The notes beneath the pieces are model-generated. The model saw only the letters and a list, made by a program, of their open reading frames with translations. It was not told the DNA's origin and ran no database searches. Positions 6,657 to 14,142 of a DNA stretch of 21,302 nt are shown in pieces; positions within the stretch are counted from its first letter, which is position 1; each line of letters begins with the position of its first letter. Source of the DNA: a virus; IMG/VR virus record IMGVR_UViG_3300019487_000940, positions 1-21,302 of that record; one strand, 5' to 3'. Position numbers and translations under genes: made by a program.

Positions 6657-7469
6657 ATGCGACGTGGCATCGCGGAACATAATCGGACGTTGTTGGAAGC
6701 CCTGCACCGCCAAGCCTCAGGGCCGTTTTCCGCCGCGGAGGCGGCCAGAATGCTTGGATTCGATCTGCGTCGCACCCGGCGGTTGTTGGCGTACCTCGCC
6801 GCGCGCGGTTGGCTGGTTCGCGTTCGGCGGGGACTCTACGCGCTCGTACCGCTTGGAGCCACTGAACCATCTGAGTGGCGCGAGGATCCGTGGGGCGTGG
6901 CGGCCAAGACGTTCGCACCTTGCTACGTTGGAGGTTGGAGCGCCTGTGAACACTGGGGCCTGACCGAGCAGATCTTTCGCGATGTGGTCGTGATCACCGC
7001 GCGTCCAACGCGCAGTCGCAGGCTCGAGATTCAGGGGACGGCGTTCCGGCTGAAAACTCTGCCAAAGAACGGGCACTTTGGGACACGCGCAGCGTGGCGT
7101 AATCGTATTCGCGTAGCGGTATCCGACCCAACGCGCACCATCGTCGACATCCTAGACGACCCCGAAATCGGCGGGGGAATCCGACATGTTGCAACAGTTC
7201 TCACCGCGTATTTCGAGAGTGAGCATCGCGACGAACCACGGTTCATCGAGTATGTGAACCGGCGCAGAAACCGCTCCGTGTTCAAACGGATGGGCTATCT
7301 CCTTGAGGCTTTGGCTATCGACGCCCCGAAGCTTATCGCGTCCTGCTACCACCTGAGAAGTGCCGGTTTGACGCGGCTCGACCCGACCGTCCGCGCCAAG
7401 GGGCGTATTGTGAAACGCTGGAATCTCAGGGTCAACGTCGAAGTACACGGAACGGAGCCGGCTGCGTGA
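6657..7469 (+). CDS. abiEi: AbiEi-type antitoxin (type IV toxin-antitoxin)
   Basis: Antitoxin and transcriptional repressor of an AbiE system, 270 residues, normal for the family. The N-terminal winged helix is visible as FSAAEAARMLGFDLRRTRRLLAYLAARGWLVRVRRGLYAL (about residues 22-61). The C-terminal antitoxin domain includes YVGGWSACEHWGLTEQIFRDVVVIT, the RVAVSDPTRTIVDILDDPEIGGGIRHV stretch and a terminal positively charged region. In known AbiE systems the C-terminal domain neutralises the nucleotidyltransferase toxin without stable binding, while the winged helix represses the operon. I chose ATG 6657 over ATG 6606 because a promoter ends at 6605. Its stop overlaps the toxin start (GTGA), the expected coupling. 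Confidence 0.88.
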   Translation: MRRGIAEHNRTLLEALHRQASGPFSAAEAARMLGFDLRRTRRLLAYLAARGWLVRVRRGLYALVPLGATEPSEWREDPWGVAAKTFAPCYVGGWSACEHWGLTEQIFRDVVVITARPTRSRRLEIQGTAFRLKTLPKNGHFGTRAAWRNRIRVAVSDPTRTIVDILDDPEIGGGIRHVATVLTAYFESEHRDEPRFIEYVNRRRNRSVFKRMGYLLEALAIDAPKLIASCYHLRSAGLTRLDPTVRAKGRIVKRWNLRVNVEVHGTEPAA

Positions 7470-8869
7470 TCTCCAAGTTCGCAATCGAAGAGCGGGTTCG
7501 AGAATGGGGCCTGCGTGAAGACGTCGTCGAAAAAGACTACGTCATTGGCTGGGTGCTCTGGGGGATCGCCGCCGACCCGCTACTCGGCGCGCAGTGGGCC
7601 TTCAAGGGCGGCACGTGCCTGAAGAAGTGCTTCATTGAAACATATCGCTTCTCCGAAGACCTCGACTACACCGTTCTTCCTGGCGGCCCCATACGTCCAG
7701 ACGATGTTCTTCCGCTCCTGTTGAACGTGCTCGGACGCGTCACCGAAGAGTGCGGCATCGACTTTGGAGAACGGGCGCCGATTCACAAGGGGCACAGCTC
7801 AGGCAACTACACGGAGGGGCGCGTGTATTACCGCGGACCGCGAGCAGCCCCGATGGTTGCGAGCATCAGATTGGACTTGAGCGCTTCGGAGCGGGTGATC
7901 CGGTCCACGGTTCTGCGTCCGATTGCCCATCCCTACCCGGACGACCTCCCGGAACCGAGGTTGGTCCGTTGTTACGCATTCGAAGAGATTTTTGCAGAGA
8001 AGATTCGCGCGATGGGAGAGCGAGGCCGCCCCCGCGACCTTTACGACGTGATCAATCTCTTTCGCCGGTCAGACCTGCGCGGCGAGCCTGCCGACATTCA
8101 CAACCTTCTCGTACAGAAGTGTCACGCGAAGGGAGTGCCCGTGCCAACGCTCGCAGCCATTGAGTCCTCGGCCACGCGGACCGAGCTCGAATCAGAGTGG
8201 GCGAACATGTTGGCGCACCAGTTGCCGGCCTTGCCGCCGCTGGATGATTTCTGGGAGGAGCTGCCCAGGCTCTTCGCCTGGCTGGAAGGTGCGCTGGTCG
8301 AAGCGGAGCTGCCAACTGTCGCGGTGACCGCCGTCCCCGAGCTCGAAATCGGATGGGCGCCGTCGCCGACAATCGCGACCTGGGGAGCAGGCGTTCCGTT
8401 GGAGACGATTCGATTCGCCGCGGCTAACCTGCTATGTATCGAGCTAGGCTATAACGGCAGTCGGCGTGTGATCGAGCCCTACTCGCTTCGACGAACGCGC
8501 GCTGGCCACCTCTTGCTCTACGCCGTGAGAGCGGATTCGCGAGAACCGCGGGCGTACCGCGTGGATCGAATCGAAAGCGTGCGAGTTACCACGCGAACGT
8601 ACCGCCCCGTCTACCGAGTCGAATTGTCCGCGAGCGGTTCGCTCCGTGCTCCGGAATTATCTCGCCCACGGCAACCAGGTGCTCCGAGGCAACGCACACG
8701 GTCTGTCCGTCACGGCCTCGTCTATGTCGTTCAATGCCCCTACTGCCATAAGACCTTCAAGAGAAAACACGCGGGTGCGACGAGGTTGAATGAGCATAAA
8801 GACACGAGCGGCCGGCGCTGCCCGGGATCGGGCCATCTTGGCTACGTGGTGGAAAGCCGCTACGTCTAG
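7466..8869 (+). CDS. abiEii: AbiEii-type nucleotidyltransferase toxin with WYL-like and zinc-finger-like C-terminal extension
   Basis: Toxin of the AbiE system: a DUF1814/AbiEii nucleotidyltransferase of the DNA polymerase beta superfamily. Seen in residues 1-280: the FKGGTCLKK motif at 47-55, the metal-binding SEDLDY at 63-68 (Asp65, Asp67), IRLDLS near 134-139, and AEKIRAMGERGRPRDLYDVINLF at about 177-199. At 467 residues it is much longer than the usual ~300. Residues about 308-380 (IRFAAANLLCIELGYNG, then RVIEPYSLRRTRAGHLLLYAV, then YRVDRIESVRV) look like a WYL domain, normally a ligand-sensing fold. Residues 424-457 contain CPYC, then His444, Cys452 and His457, suggesting a zinc-binding finger. 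Start is a GTG at 7466, coupled to AbiEi. Base composition matches the neighbours. The transferase call is firm, the extension assignments less so. Confidence 0.85.
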   Translation: MISKFAIEERVREWGLREDVVEKDYVIGWVLWGIAADPLLGAQWAFKGGTCLKKCFIETYRFSEDLDYTVLPGGPIRPDDVLPLLLNVLGRVTEECGIDFGERAPIHKGHSSGNYTEGRVYYRGPRAAPMVASIRLDLSASERVIRSTVLRPIAHPYPDDLPEPRLVRCYAFEEIFAEKIRAMGERGRPRDLYDVINLFRRSDLRGEPADIHNLLVQKCHAKGVPVPTLAAIESSATRTELESEWANMLAHQLPALPPLDDFWEELPRLFAWLEGALVEAELPTVAVTAVPELEIGWAPSPTIATWGAGVPLETIRFAAANLLCIELGYNGSRRVIEPYSLRRTRAGHLLLYAVRADSREPRAYRVDRIESVRVTTRTYRPVYRVELSASGSLRAPELSRPRQPGAPRQRTRSVRHGLVYVVQCPYCHKTFKRKHAGATRLNEHKDTSGRRCPGSGHLGYVVESRYV

Positions 8870-8897
8870 CATGCGTTCACGAGCGCAAAGATCCGTT

Positions 8898-10511
8898 CTA
8901 TCGGCGCCGCTTGTAGTTCATGACCGCTTCAAGGGAGTCCGCGGTCTCCCACAAGATCTTCAGGACCGTGGCCCGCCTGTCGTTGAAGCAACGCGACACG
9001 TCAGGCTCGGACAGGCTGGTGCGTCGGGCGAGTTCCTTCTGGTTCGGCCGGGGCAGCAGGACGGGCTCGCGGCCGCGATCGCGGAGCGAATGGGCATGGT
9101 CGCGCGCGGCGAGCAGGTGCTTCTCCAGTTCCTTCTCGAGCTTCTCGATGTTGGCCGTTCTTGTGCCGCGTCGCGGCTGCGGCCTCGGATGTCGGCGCGG
9201 CATGGTCGCCGACGCAATCGTTCCGCCGGAACCGCCCTTGGCCAGCGTCCGGAGCACGCCCACGATCTTCATGACGCTGCGGGCAACGTCCTGCCGGTCC
9301 TGCCACACGCACGCTTCGTAGGTTTCGACATCGTCGCTTGCATAAAGTTCATAAAACGCATCCCTGGGACCGTCGTTGCGGAGGTACGCCACGGCATCCA
9401 TGTCCCGCGCCAGCTCCTGGGCCTGCGGGATCGCCTCTTCTGCCAGTCGGTCCAGGGTCTCGGCGAGTTCTCCCAGTCCGTTCATCTGGAGCTGGGTGAG
9501 CAAGGGAGTCCAATCATCCTCGAACACGCCGGTCGCCAGCTCTGCGGGCCCGAGCATCTCCTGGAGGTCTTCGCCCAGCAAGGTCCAGTATCCTCCCGCA
9601 GGGTGGGGATCTGCTTCAGCGTCGCCGATTGCCTCCACCCAGGCGTGTAACTCGTCCGCCAGCCGCACGGCGACCTGCTGAATGCTCCGATCATCCTGCG
9701 CAGCCCGATCGGCCTCGACGAGCCCGAGCGCCTCGCGCAGCCCTGTCAGCCGCTGTCGGTACTGCTTCTTCTGCGAGCCGCCCATGTCACGCGGTGGGGC
9801 CTGCACCTCTACGTCTTGGTCAGCGACCATGCGCGAATCGGCCACGCCCGGACCATCGTTCGAGGCGGTTTTTGCTGCGGCCCACGGCTTGGCCGCGATC
9901 GCGTTCCCTCCCTGAAACGCTTCAATAAGCGAAAGGGCCCTGGTGACGCCATAGGGTGTGGCAGTTACGGCTGACCGCCATCCGGAACCACTGGGCATGC
10001 CGGGACGCCAGGCATCGTACTGGTGTTGCTCCAGGAACCCGAGTCGGACGCTCTCGGACACTGCCTGCTGCACTGCGTCAGCAACCGCCGCTGCGGCTTT
10101 GCGGCGCCAGATGAGACAGGCAATCTGCTTGCCGACGCGCTCCAGCGCCTCGCGCTCGACCCAGCCGTGGAACTGAACCTGCGGTCCGTGGTATCCGAAC
10201 GGCAGGTGCGTGGGATTGAAATGCATCAGATGCCCCAACGCCGACGCGAGCAGCGTCATCGCGGACTCGAGTCGCACGTCCTGATGGGGCGGCGGCTGGT
10301 CAAGCAGACGCGGGACCTGCCGCAACCTCGCAATCCACTCGGGCGTGATCTGCCGATCGTCCGCCCGCACGCGACAAATTCGAAGCAGGACTTCGTCCAC
10401 CAACCCATCCCCGTTGGGAACCGTTTTCGTTGCATTGACCGCGAGGAACCCCACTCCGACTGGATCGGCACTCGTGATGCATTCCGACTCTGCTGAGCTG
10501 CTGCGATTCAT
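8898..10511 (-). CDS. Unrecognised 537-residue protein with C-terminal helix-turn-helix
   Basis: I do not recognise the family. The first ~150 residues include VGFLAVNATKTV and a HLPFGYHGPQVQFHGWVEREALERVGK segment. The middle (about 240-430) is acidic and helical, with LREALGLVEADRAAQDD, GYWTLLGEDLQEMLGPAELATGVF and RDMDAVAYLRNDGPRDAFYELY. A basic linker (PRRHPRPQPRRGTRT) then leads to a coiled-coil-like NIEKLEKELEKHLLAARDHAHSLRD, and residues 489-515 read as a helix-turn-helix (NQKELARRTSLSEPDVSRCFND). It has no membrane segment. ATG 10511 has GGAGG eight bases upstream; the open extension to 11048 is arginine/proline-rich and overlaps the next gene, so I rejected it. It is convergent with abiEii and may be DNA-binding. 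Confidence 0.75.
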   Translation of the reverse strand: MNRSSSAESECITSADPVGVGFLAVNATKTVPNGDGLVDEVLLRICRVRADDRQITPEWIARLRQVPRLLDQPPPHQDVRLESAMTLLASALGHLMHFNPTHLPFGYHGPQVQFHGWVEREALERVGKQIACLIWRRKAAAAVADAVQQAVSESVRLGFLEQHQYDAWRPGMPSGSGWRSAVTATPYGVTRALSLIEAFQGGNAIAAKPWAAAKTASNDGPGVADSRMVADQDVEVQAPPRDMGGSQKKQYRQRLTGLREALGLVEADRAAQDDRSIQQVAVRLADELHAWVEAIGDAEADPHPAGGYWTLLGEDLQEMLGPAELATGVFEDDWTPLLTQLQMNGLGELAETLDRLAEEAIPQAQELARDMDAVAYLRNDGPRDAFYELYASDDVETYEACVWQDRQDVARSVMKIVGVLRTLAKGGSGGTIASATMPRRHPRPQPRRGTRTANIEKLEKELEKHLLAARDHAHSLRDRGREPVLLPRPNQKELARRTSLSEPDVSRCFNDRRATVLKILWETADSLEAVMNYKRRR

Positions 10512-10715
10512 GCTTCGGCCCTCCGGTCCTGCGCGCTTGGCCGTCGCGCCTCTTATAGCACTGCATCGAGGTACTCGAGCGTCAGCCCACGTCGACCCCG
10601 CCGAGATGCGGCAAGGCCCGTTTGGTTGCGTGCCGTTGGCGCCGGGTGATTCGTCGGGCGTCCGGCAGGCAGGTCCGTACAGCGCAGCATGAGAACTGTC
10701 GCGCCTCCGCCGAAG

Positions 10716-10733
10716 CGCCGCCGGCCGGCGGCG
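10716..10733. repeat. Perfect 18-base palindrome
   Basis: CGCCGCCGGCCGGCGGCG is its own reverse complement. Made only of G and C, it could form a cruciform or an RNA stem, or be a protein-binding site upstream of the 537-residue gene. In such composition a chance palindrome is not excluded. Confidence 0.5.
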
Positions 10734-10803
10734 GCGCCGGCGGGCCACATCGGGCACGAGGATTGCGCTGGCAGTACACTGCGCCGGAACATACCTGGAC
10801 GAC

Positions 10804-10821
10804 ACCCGGCGCGCGCCGGGT
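10804..10821. repeat. Perfect 18-base palindrome
   Basis: ACCCGGCGCGCGCCGGGT is its own reverse complement. No T-run follows on either strand, so it is not a rho-independent terminator. It lies between a putative promoter (10933-10961) and the 537-residue gene, where a dimeric regulator could bind. Confidence 0.5.
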
Positions 10822-10932
10822 TGACGGGGTGCGAAAAAGACGCCGGCGGCCCCCATCCGTGGGTGGCGATTCCTTGGCCGGCCGCCGGCCGGTCCAGGCT
10901 GGCATCGGTTGAAGCCGCAGCCGATCGTAGTT

Positions 10933-10961
10933 AGGTTATGGTTCGGTATTTCGGATGTCAA
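10933..10961 (-). promoter_or_regulatory. Putative promoter upstream of the 537-residue gene
   Basis: On the minus strand a perfect TTGACA (10961-10956) is followed after 17 bases by TAACCT (10938-10933), in a locally AT-rich island just after the end of the HTH gene. The -10 match is weak and the gene start is about 420 bases downstream, so a long leader or a different transcript is possible. Confidence 0.4.
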
Positions 10962-10983
10962 GCGGAAAAAACTTGGTCGGGAC

Positions 10984-11403
10984 TCATTGCCTGGTCGCGG
11001 CACGGAGACCCTGCCACAACCGTCGCTGGTCCTGCCATGCTGGCTCACGGATTATCGGTCGCACGTGTCGTTCGGTGATCCGGTCGTCCCCGCACACAAC
11101 CCGCGGCAGGAACAGAAGCTCCTCCTGGATGTCCGACGCCAGGTGAAGCAGGTTCATGATCTGCGTCACGCGGGCGCGGGAAACGTGCCCCAGGCGGGCC
11201 AGGTCCGCCTGGTCGGTGATGGCGCCTGAACGGATCAGGCCGTCGAAGCGAATTGCCAAGGCCATGAGACGGGCGACGCGGGGCACCCGGCCGGTGGGCA
11301 CGTCGTCGGGCACCGGCCGCGGGCCGGGGCGGATTTCCCGGCGGCCCCTGTTCCGCAGCGAGAAGTGAATCCGGCGCGTGACGGTCAGGTCGCCGTCGTG
11401 CAC
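10984..11403 (-). CDS. ParB/KorB-like helix-turn-helix protein, recombinase companion
   Basis: DNA-binding protein of 139 residues. The centre (about 65-100) reads as a ParB/KorB-type helix-turn-helix, TDQADLARLGHVSRARVTQIMNLLHLA, followed by DIQEELLFLP and a tail with DRITERHVRPII. That tail resembles the segment after the HTH in ParB proteins, but no ParB N-terminal nuclease box is present. Start is a GTG at 11403 inside the end of the recombinase gene (19-base overlap), with GGAGG about eight bases upstream. This overlap makes it the last gene of the recombinase operon. A role in directing or regulating integration and excision is inferred from position only; a plain transcriptional regulator is equally possible. 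Confidence 0.75.
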   Translation of the reverse strand: MHDGDLTVTRRIHFSLRNRGRREIRPGPRPVPDDVPTGRVPRVARLMALAIRFDGLIRSGAITDQADLARLGHVSRARVTQIMNLLHLASDIQEELLFLPRVVCGDDRITERHVRPIIREPAWQDQRRLWQGLRAATRQ

Positions 11404-13007
11404 GTCACGCCCTCCTCAACCGACAGCTCGCTGATCCCCGTCGGGTTGAACGTCACCGAGATCTTCTCCTGCGCGGCATCGTACGCGACCTGTTTGACGA
11501 GCAACTGCACGATCCGTTCGCGCACGCGCGGAGCGAGCGCATCCCAGACGGGATCGAACGCCTCGATGGCGCCGACGAGTTCGTCCTCGTCGATCAACCG
11601 CTGGCCGGCCAGCGCGATCTGGTCGTCGATCTGCGTCGCCCGTTGCTCGGCGTCGTGGAGGCGATCCTGGAGGTCGGCCAACCGGTCCCTCGCGTCCTCG
11701 CGCCGCATTCCTGGGCCGGTGAGATGTCGAATTGCAGCCGTCAGGCGCGCGATGCGCCGGTCGGCGAACTTGCGCTGTTCCTGCAGGCCTTCGATTCCCT
11801 CCTGGAGTTGCCGTCGCGCCCGCCGGATCGAATCGGCGATGACCTGGTCGTCGTTCCCGAGCGCGCGAATCTGGTCGACGACGAACTGCTCCAATTCGGC
11901 CGCGGGCAGCGACGGCGAGGGGCACTTGTCCCAGCCGCGCTTCTGGGCGTTCACGCAGACATAATAGCGATAGCGCCTGTTGCCGCTCGTGGCGAAGTGG
12001 TGGCTCATCGCGCAGCCGCAGGACACGCAGCGCACGAGGCCCTTCAGCAGAGCGCCGTACTTGTTGCGGACGTACGCGCCGCCGCTGTTGCGGTTGCGGC
12101 GGAGCAGGGCCTGCACGCGGCGAAACAGGTCCTCGTCGACGATCGCCTCGTGCTCTCCCTCGTAGACCTCGTCCTGGTACTTGACCTTGCCGAGATAGAC
12201 GACGTTGGTCAGCAGCTTGAACAGGGTCGACTTGTCGAACAACTTGCCGCCGCGCTGCCTGCCCTTCTTCGTCGTCCAGGCCTTGTTGACCCAGCCGAGT
12301 TCGTCGAGCCCCCGGATCGTCGCGGTCACCGAGTTGCACTTCAGGTAGAGCCCGAAGATGTAGCGGACGCGCTCGGCCTCGTCGGGGTTGACGACCAGGC
12401 GCGACCCGGCCGGCTCGCGCAGGACGTCGTACCCGAGCACCGGCGGGCCCCCCGACCACTTGCCCTTGCGCCGCGCCGCGGCGATTTTGTCGCGCGTCCG
12501 CTCGCTGATGATCTCGCGCTCGAACTGGGCGAAGGACAGCAGCACGTTAAGCATCAGCCGGCCCATCGACGTGCTGGTGTTGAACTGCTGAGTAACCGAG
12601 ACGAAGGCGACCTGGTGCTTCTCGAAGGTCTCCATCACGCGGGCGAAATCGGGCAGCGAGCGGCTCAGGCGGTCCACCTTGTAGACTACCACGCAGTCGA
12701 TCTTGCCCGCCTCGATGTCGCCGAGGAGGCGCTGGAGCGCTGGGCGCTCCATGTTGCCGCCCGTGTAGCCGCCGTCGTCGTAGCGGTCGGAGAGGCAGAC
12801 CCAGCCTTCGGCCTTCTGGCTGGCGATGTAGGCCTCCGCGCTCTCGCGTTGCGCGTCGAGCGAATTGAAGTCCTGTTCCAGCCCCTCCTCGGTGCTCTTG
12901 CGAGTGTAGATCGCACAGCGGATCGTCGTGGCGGTGCGTGCCCGCCTGTTGCTCTGTCCGGCGCGGCTGCCGTTGCCGTTCCCGTTGCCGTTTCCGTTGC
13001 GGCTCAT
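11385..13007 (-). CDS. Large serine recombinase (site-specific integrase)
   Basis: Integrates or excises the element by serine recombination at att sites. All domains of a 540-residue large serine recombinase are visible. The resolvase domain (about 28-175) has catalytic Ser38 in YTRKSTEEG, the DAQR motif, VYKVDRLSR near 108-116 and FAQFEREIISERTRDKI. The recombinase domain has VLGYDV and NPDEAERVRYIFGLY. A zinc ribbon is formed by CVSCGCAM and, downstream, a Cys-rich YYVCVNAQKRGWDKC. A long coiled coil (about 410-480) is typical of the directionality-controlling region. The N-terminus is an Asn-Gly repeat tail (residues 4-13). ATG 13007 overlaps the DUF2924 stop (ATGA). Relatives sit with DUF2924 genes in many genomes. 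Confidence 0.95.
   Translation of the reverse strand: MSRNGNGNGNGNGSRAGQSNRRARTATTIRCAIYTRKSTEEGLEQDFNSLDAQRESAEAYIASQKAEGWVCLSDRYDDGGYTGGNMERPALQRLLGDIEAGKIDCVVVYKVDRLSRSLPDFARVMETFEKHQVAFVSVTQQFNTSTSMGRLMLNVLLSFAQFEREIISERTRDKIAAARRKGKWSGGPPVLGYDVLREPAGSRLVVNPDEAERVRYIFGLYLKCNSVTATIRGLDELGWVNKAWTTKKGRQRGGKLFDKSTLFKLLTNVVYLGKVKYQDEVYEGEHEAIVDEDLFRRVQALLRRNRNSGGAYVRNKYGALLKGLVRCVSCGCAMSHHFATSGNRRYRYYVCVNAQKRGWDKCPSPSLPAAELEQFVVDQIRALGNDDQVIADSIRRARRQLQEGIEGLQEQRKFADRRIARLTAAIRHLTGPGMRREDARDRLADLQDRLHDAEQRATQIDDQIALAGQRLIDEDELVGAIEAFDPVWDALAPRVRERIVQLLVKQVAYDAAQEKISVTFNPTGISELSVEEGVTCTTAT
12969..12998. repeat. Tandem six-base repeat encoding an Asn-Gly tail
   Basis: Five imperfect copies of a hexamer (AACGGC/AACGGG/AACGGA on the minus strand) encode NGNGNGNGNG near the recombinase N-terminus. 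Such a repeat is prone to slippage by whole repeat units; because each unit is two codons, length changes would keep the frame. It lies outside the catalytic domain. Confidence 0.8.
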
Positions 13008-13540
13008 GTCACTTCGCCCTCGTCACGCGCCCGGGTCGGCGTCGCGATGCCGAAGAAATGCCAGCCGTTCCAGTGCGATCCGGTGATCGCATGCGCGACC
13101 GCCGTCAGCGACCGGTAGGACCGGCCGTCGTACTCGAAGCCGTTCGACAGCACGGTCACCTCGTACTTGTGCCCCTTGAACACGCGCGTCAGACGGGTGC
13201 CTGGTGCCGGCAGGCGCTCGTCGCGCGACAGCGCGACCTTGCCCGTCACGGTTTTCAGATCCGCCGGTGCCGGCGGCATGGACAGCTCTCGCGGCGGTCG
13301 CGTTCGCAGGTCGGCATCGCGGGCCAGCTCGGCCGCCCGCCGCCGGGCCCGTTCCGAGAGGTCGCCCTCGGCCAGGGCCTGGAGCCGCCACGCGATGCGG
13401 CGGAAGAGGTACTGCCGGTTGGCGGCGTGGTTCTCTTCGTCGAACAGCTCCACGTGCCGCCTGCGAAGCTCCTTCACCGTCATCCGGCGTAGGGCGGCGA
13501 TCTCCTTGGCAAGGCCGTCGGCGTTGACGTTCATGGTCAT
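13004..13540 (-). CDS. DUF2924 family protein
   Basis: DUF2924 proteins have unknown function and are typically found next to large serine recombinases. This one has 178 residues, as expected. The N-terminal helical half contains MTVKELRRRHVELFDEE and ANRQYLFRRIAWRLQALAEGDLS. The C-terminal half carries the diagnostic beta region, with GTRLTRVFKGHKYEVTVLSNG, FEYDGRSYRSLTAVAHAITG and a terminal WNGWHFFGI. Either ATG 13540 or ATG 13534 could be used. Its stop overlaps the recombinase start. By association it is probably an accessory factor in recombination, such as a directionality or DNA-binding partner; this is inference. Confidence 0.92.
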   Translation of the reverse strand: MTMNVNADGLAKEIAALRRMTVKELRRRHVELFDEENHAANRQYLFRRIAWRLQALAEGDLSERARRRAAELARDADLRTRPPRELSMPPAPADLKTVTGKVALSRDERLPAPGTRLTRVFKGHKYEVTVLSNGFEYDGRSYRSLTAVAHAITGSHWNGWHFFGIATPTRARDEGEVT

Positions 13541-13596
13541 GTCGCTCTCGTCCTGCTGGTCCCGGCCGCCGCCATGCGGGGAGGCGTCTCGGGCCG

Positions 13597-13947
13597 TTAA
13601 CCGTCCACCACACTGAGCCTCGTTTCGCGGGAAAGCTCAAGGCCGGTTTCCAAGGATTCCGAGGGTTTTTCGACAGACATGCTGGCCAACGCGCTGGCGG
13701 GCGTGTCGCTCCGGTCGGCCGCGAACATGCTCGGCGAATTGTCGAGAGGCACGCCAGCCAGTCCGCCAGCGGGCACGCCGATGCACACGTCGGCGGACGG
13801 GCCGCCCGCGCTGCCGGTGGTGCCGCTGGCGTCGGCCGTATTGCTTCCGATCAGCCGGACCAGCCCGGCAGCCAGAATGGCGATGATCTCGTCGCGGCGC
13901 TGCTCGGGCGCGATCTCTGAGCGGAGCGACCTCCGTGTCGCAGCCAT
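13597..13947 (-). CDS. Short companion protein of the DUF2924-recombinase cassette
   Basis: Protein of 116 residues, first gene of the recombinase operon, without a named family that I can assign. The N-terminal ~35 residues are basic-helical (RRSLRSEIAPEQRRDEIIAI, then LAAGLVRLI). The rest is Gly/Ser/Ala-rich and likely disordered. Small proteins beginning in this way do occur ahead of DUF2924 genes, so conservation of the head only is expected. ATG 13947 has AAGGAG five bases upstream, and block B lies about 43 bases before it, with 56 bases to the DUF2924 gene. The low-complexity tail makes the C-terminal extent less certain; function unknown. Confidence 0.65.
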   Translation of the reverse strand: MAATRRSLRSEIAPEQRRDEIIAILAAGLVRLIGSNTADASGTTGSAGGPSADVCIGVPAGGLAGVPLDNSPSMFAADRSDTPASALASMSVEKPSESLETGLELSRETRLSVVDG

Positions 13948-13989
13948 GTGGGCTCCTTCCCCTGGCGACTGCCGAGGGAGTTCACCCGT

Positions 13990-14019
13990 CTATATCTGCG
14001 TGAGTATCGAAACTGTCGC
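13990..14019 (-). promoter_or_regulatory. Promoter-like block B (GCGACA-N17-GATATA) before the recombinase cassette
   Basis: On the minus strand GCGACA (14019-14014), 17 bases and GATATA (13996-13991) precede the first gene of the cassette by 43 bases. It is the counterpart of block A at 5591-5620, with 25 of 30 identical positions and exact spacing. Shared words GAAC and GCAGTC follow in both leaders, so the similarity extends past the core promoter. Confidence 0.6.
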
Positions 14020-14043
14020 GGGGCAGAACACCAAACCGGGCAG

Positions 14044-14073
14044 AACCCGGCACGCTCGAGACAACGCCGGGTT
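14044..14073. repeat. Inverted repeat, 8-base arms, after the ImmA gene
   Basis: AACCCGGC (14044-14051) pairs with GCCGGGTT (14066-14073) around 14 bases. It lies downstream of the ImmA-like gene on the minus strand and upstream of block B. No T-run follows, so it is at best a weak terminator; it could also be part of a recombinase attachment or regulator site. A near copy of one arm (accgggcagaacccggc, 14035-14051) adds to the local repetition. Confidence 0.35.
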
Positions 14074-14142
14074 GCCGCCGTGCCTCCACCAGAACAGCGC
14101 ACACAGCGTGCCACGTCCGAACCGCGGGAGGAGCGGTGTTCC

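Larger units (their letters stand above)
10512..10932. other. GC-rich intergenic region, palindromes but no gene
   Basis: Together with the promoter at 10933-10961 this is the 472-base gap (10512-10983) between the HTH gene and the 537-residue gene. Reading frames on both strands are open for up to ~100 codons, but they are composed almost wholly of Arg, Ala, Gly and Pro and lack ribosome-binding sites. The sequence contains several perfect palindromes (listed separately) and would form the leader of any transcript starting at 10933. Confidence 0.6.

Noticed and set aside
10673-10702. A third possible copy of the GCGACA promoter block
   Set aside because: Only the GCGACAGTT part matches; the position of GATATA reads TACGGA, so the -10 half is absent.
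10804-10821. Palindrome considered as a rho-independent terminator
   Set aside because: No T-run follows on either strand.
10512-11048. A 179-residue N-terminal extension of the 537-residue protein
   Set aside because: It is Arg/Pro-rich, overlaps the end of the HTH gene, and the ATG at 10511 has a good ribosome-binding site.
12969-12998. Short tandem repeat considered as a CRISPR fragment
   Set aside because: Units are six bases, contiguous and coding; there are no spacers. No CRISPR array was seen anywhere in the window.
11643-13118. A 491-codon plus-strand open frame opposite the recombinase
   Set aside because: It is the mirror frame of a GC-rich gene whose minus-strand product shows every serine recombinase domain.
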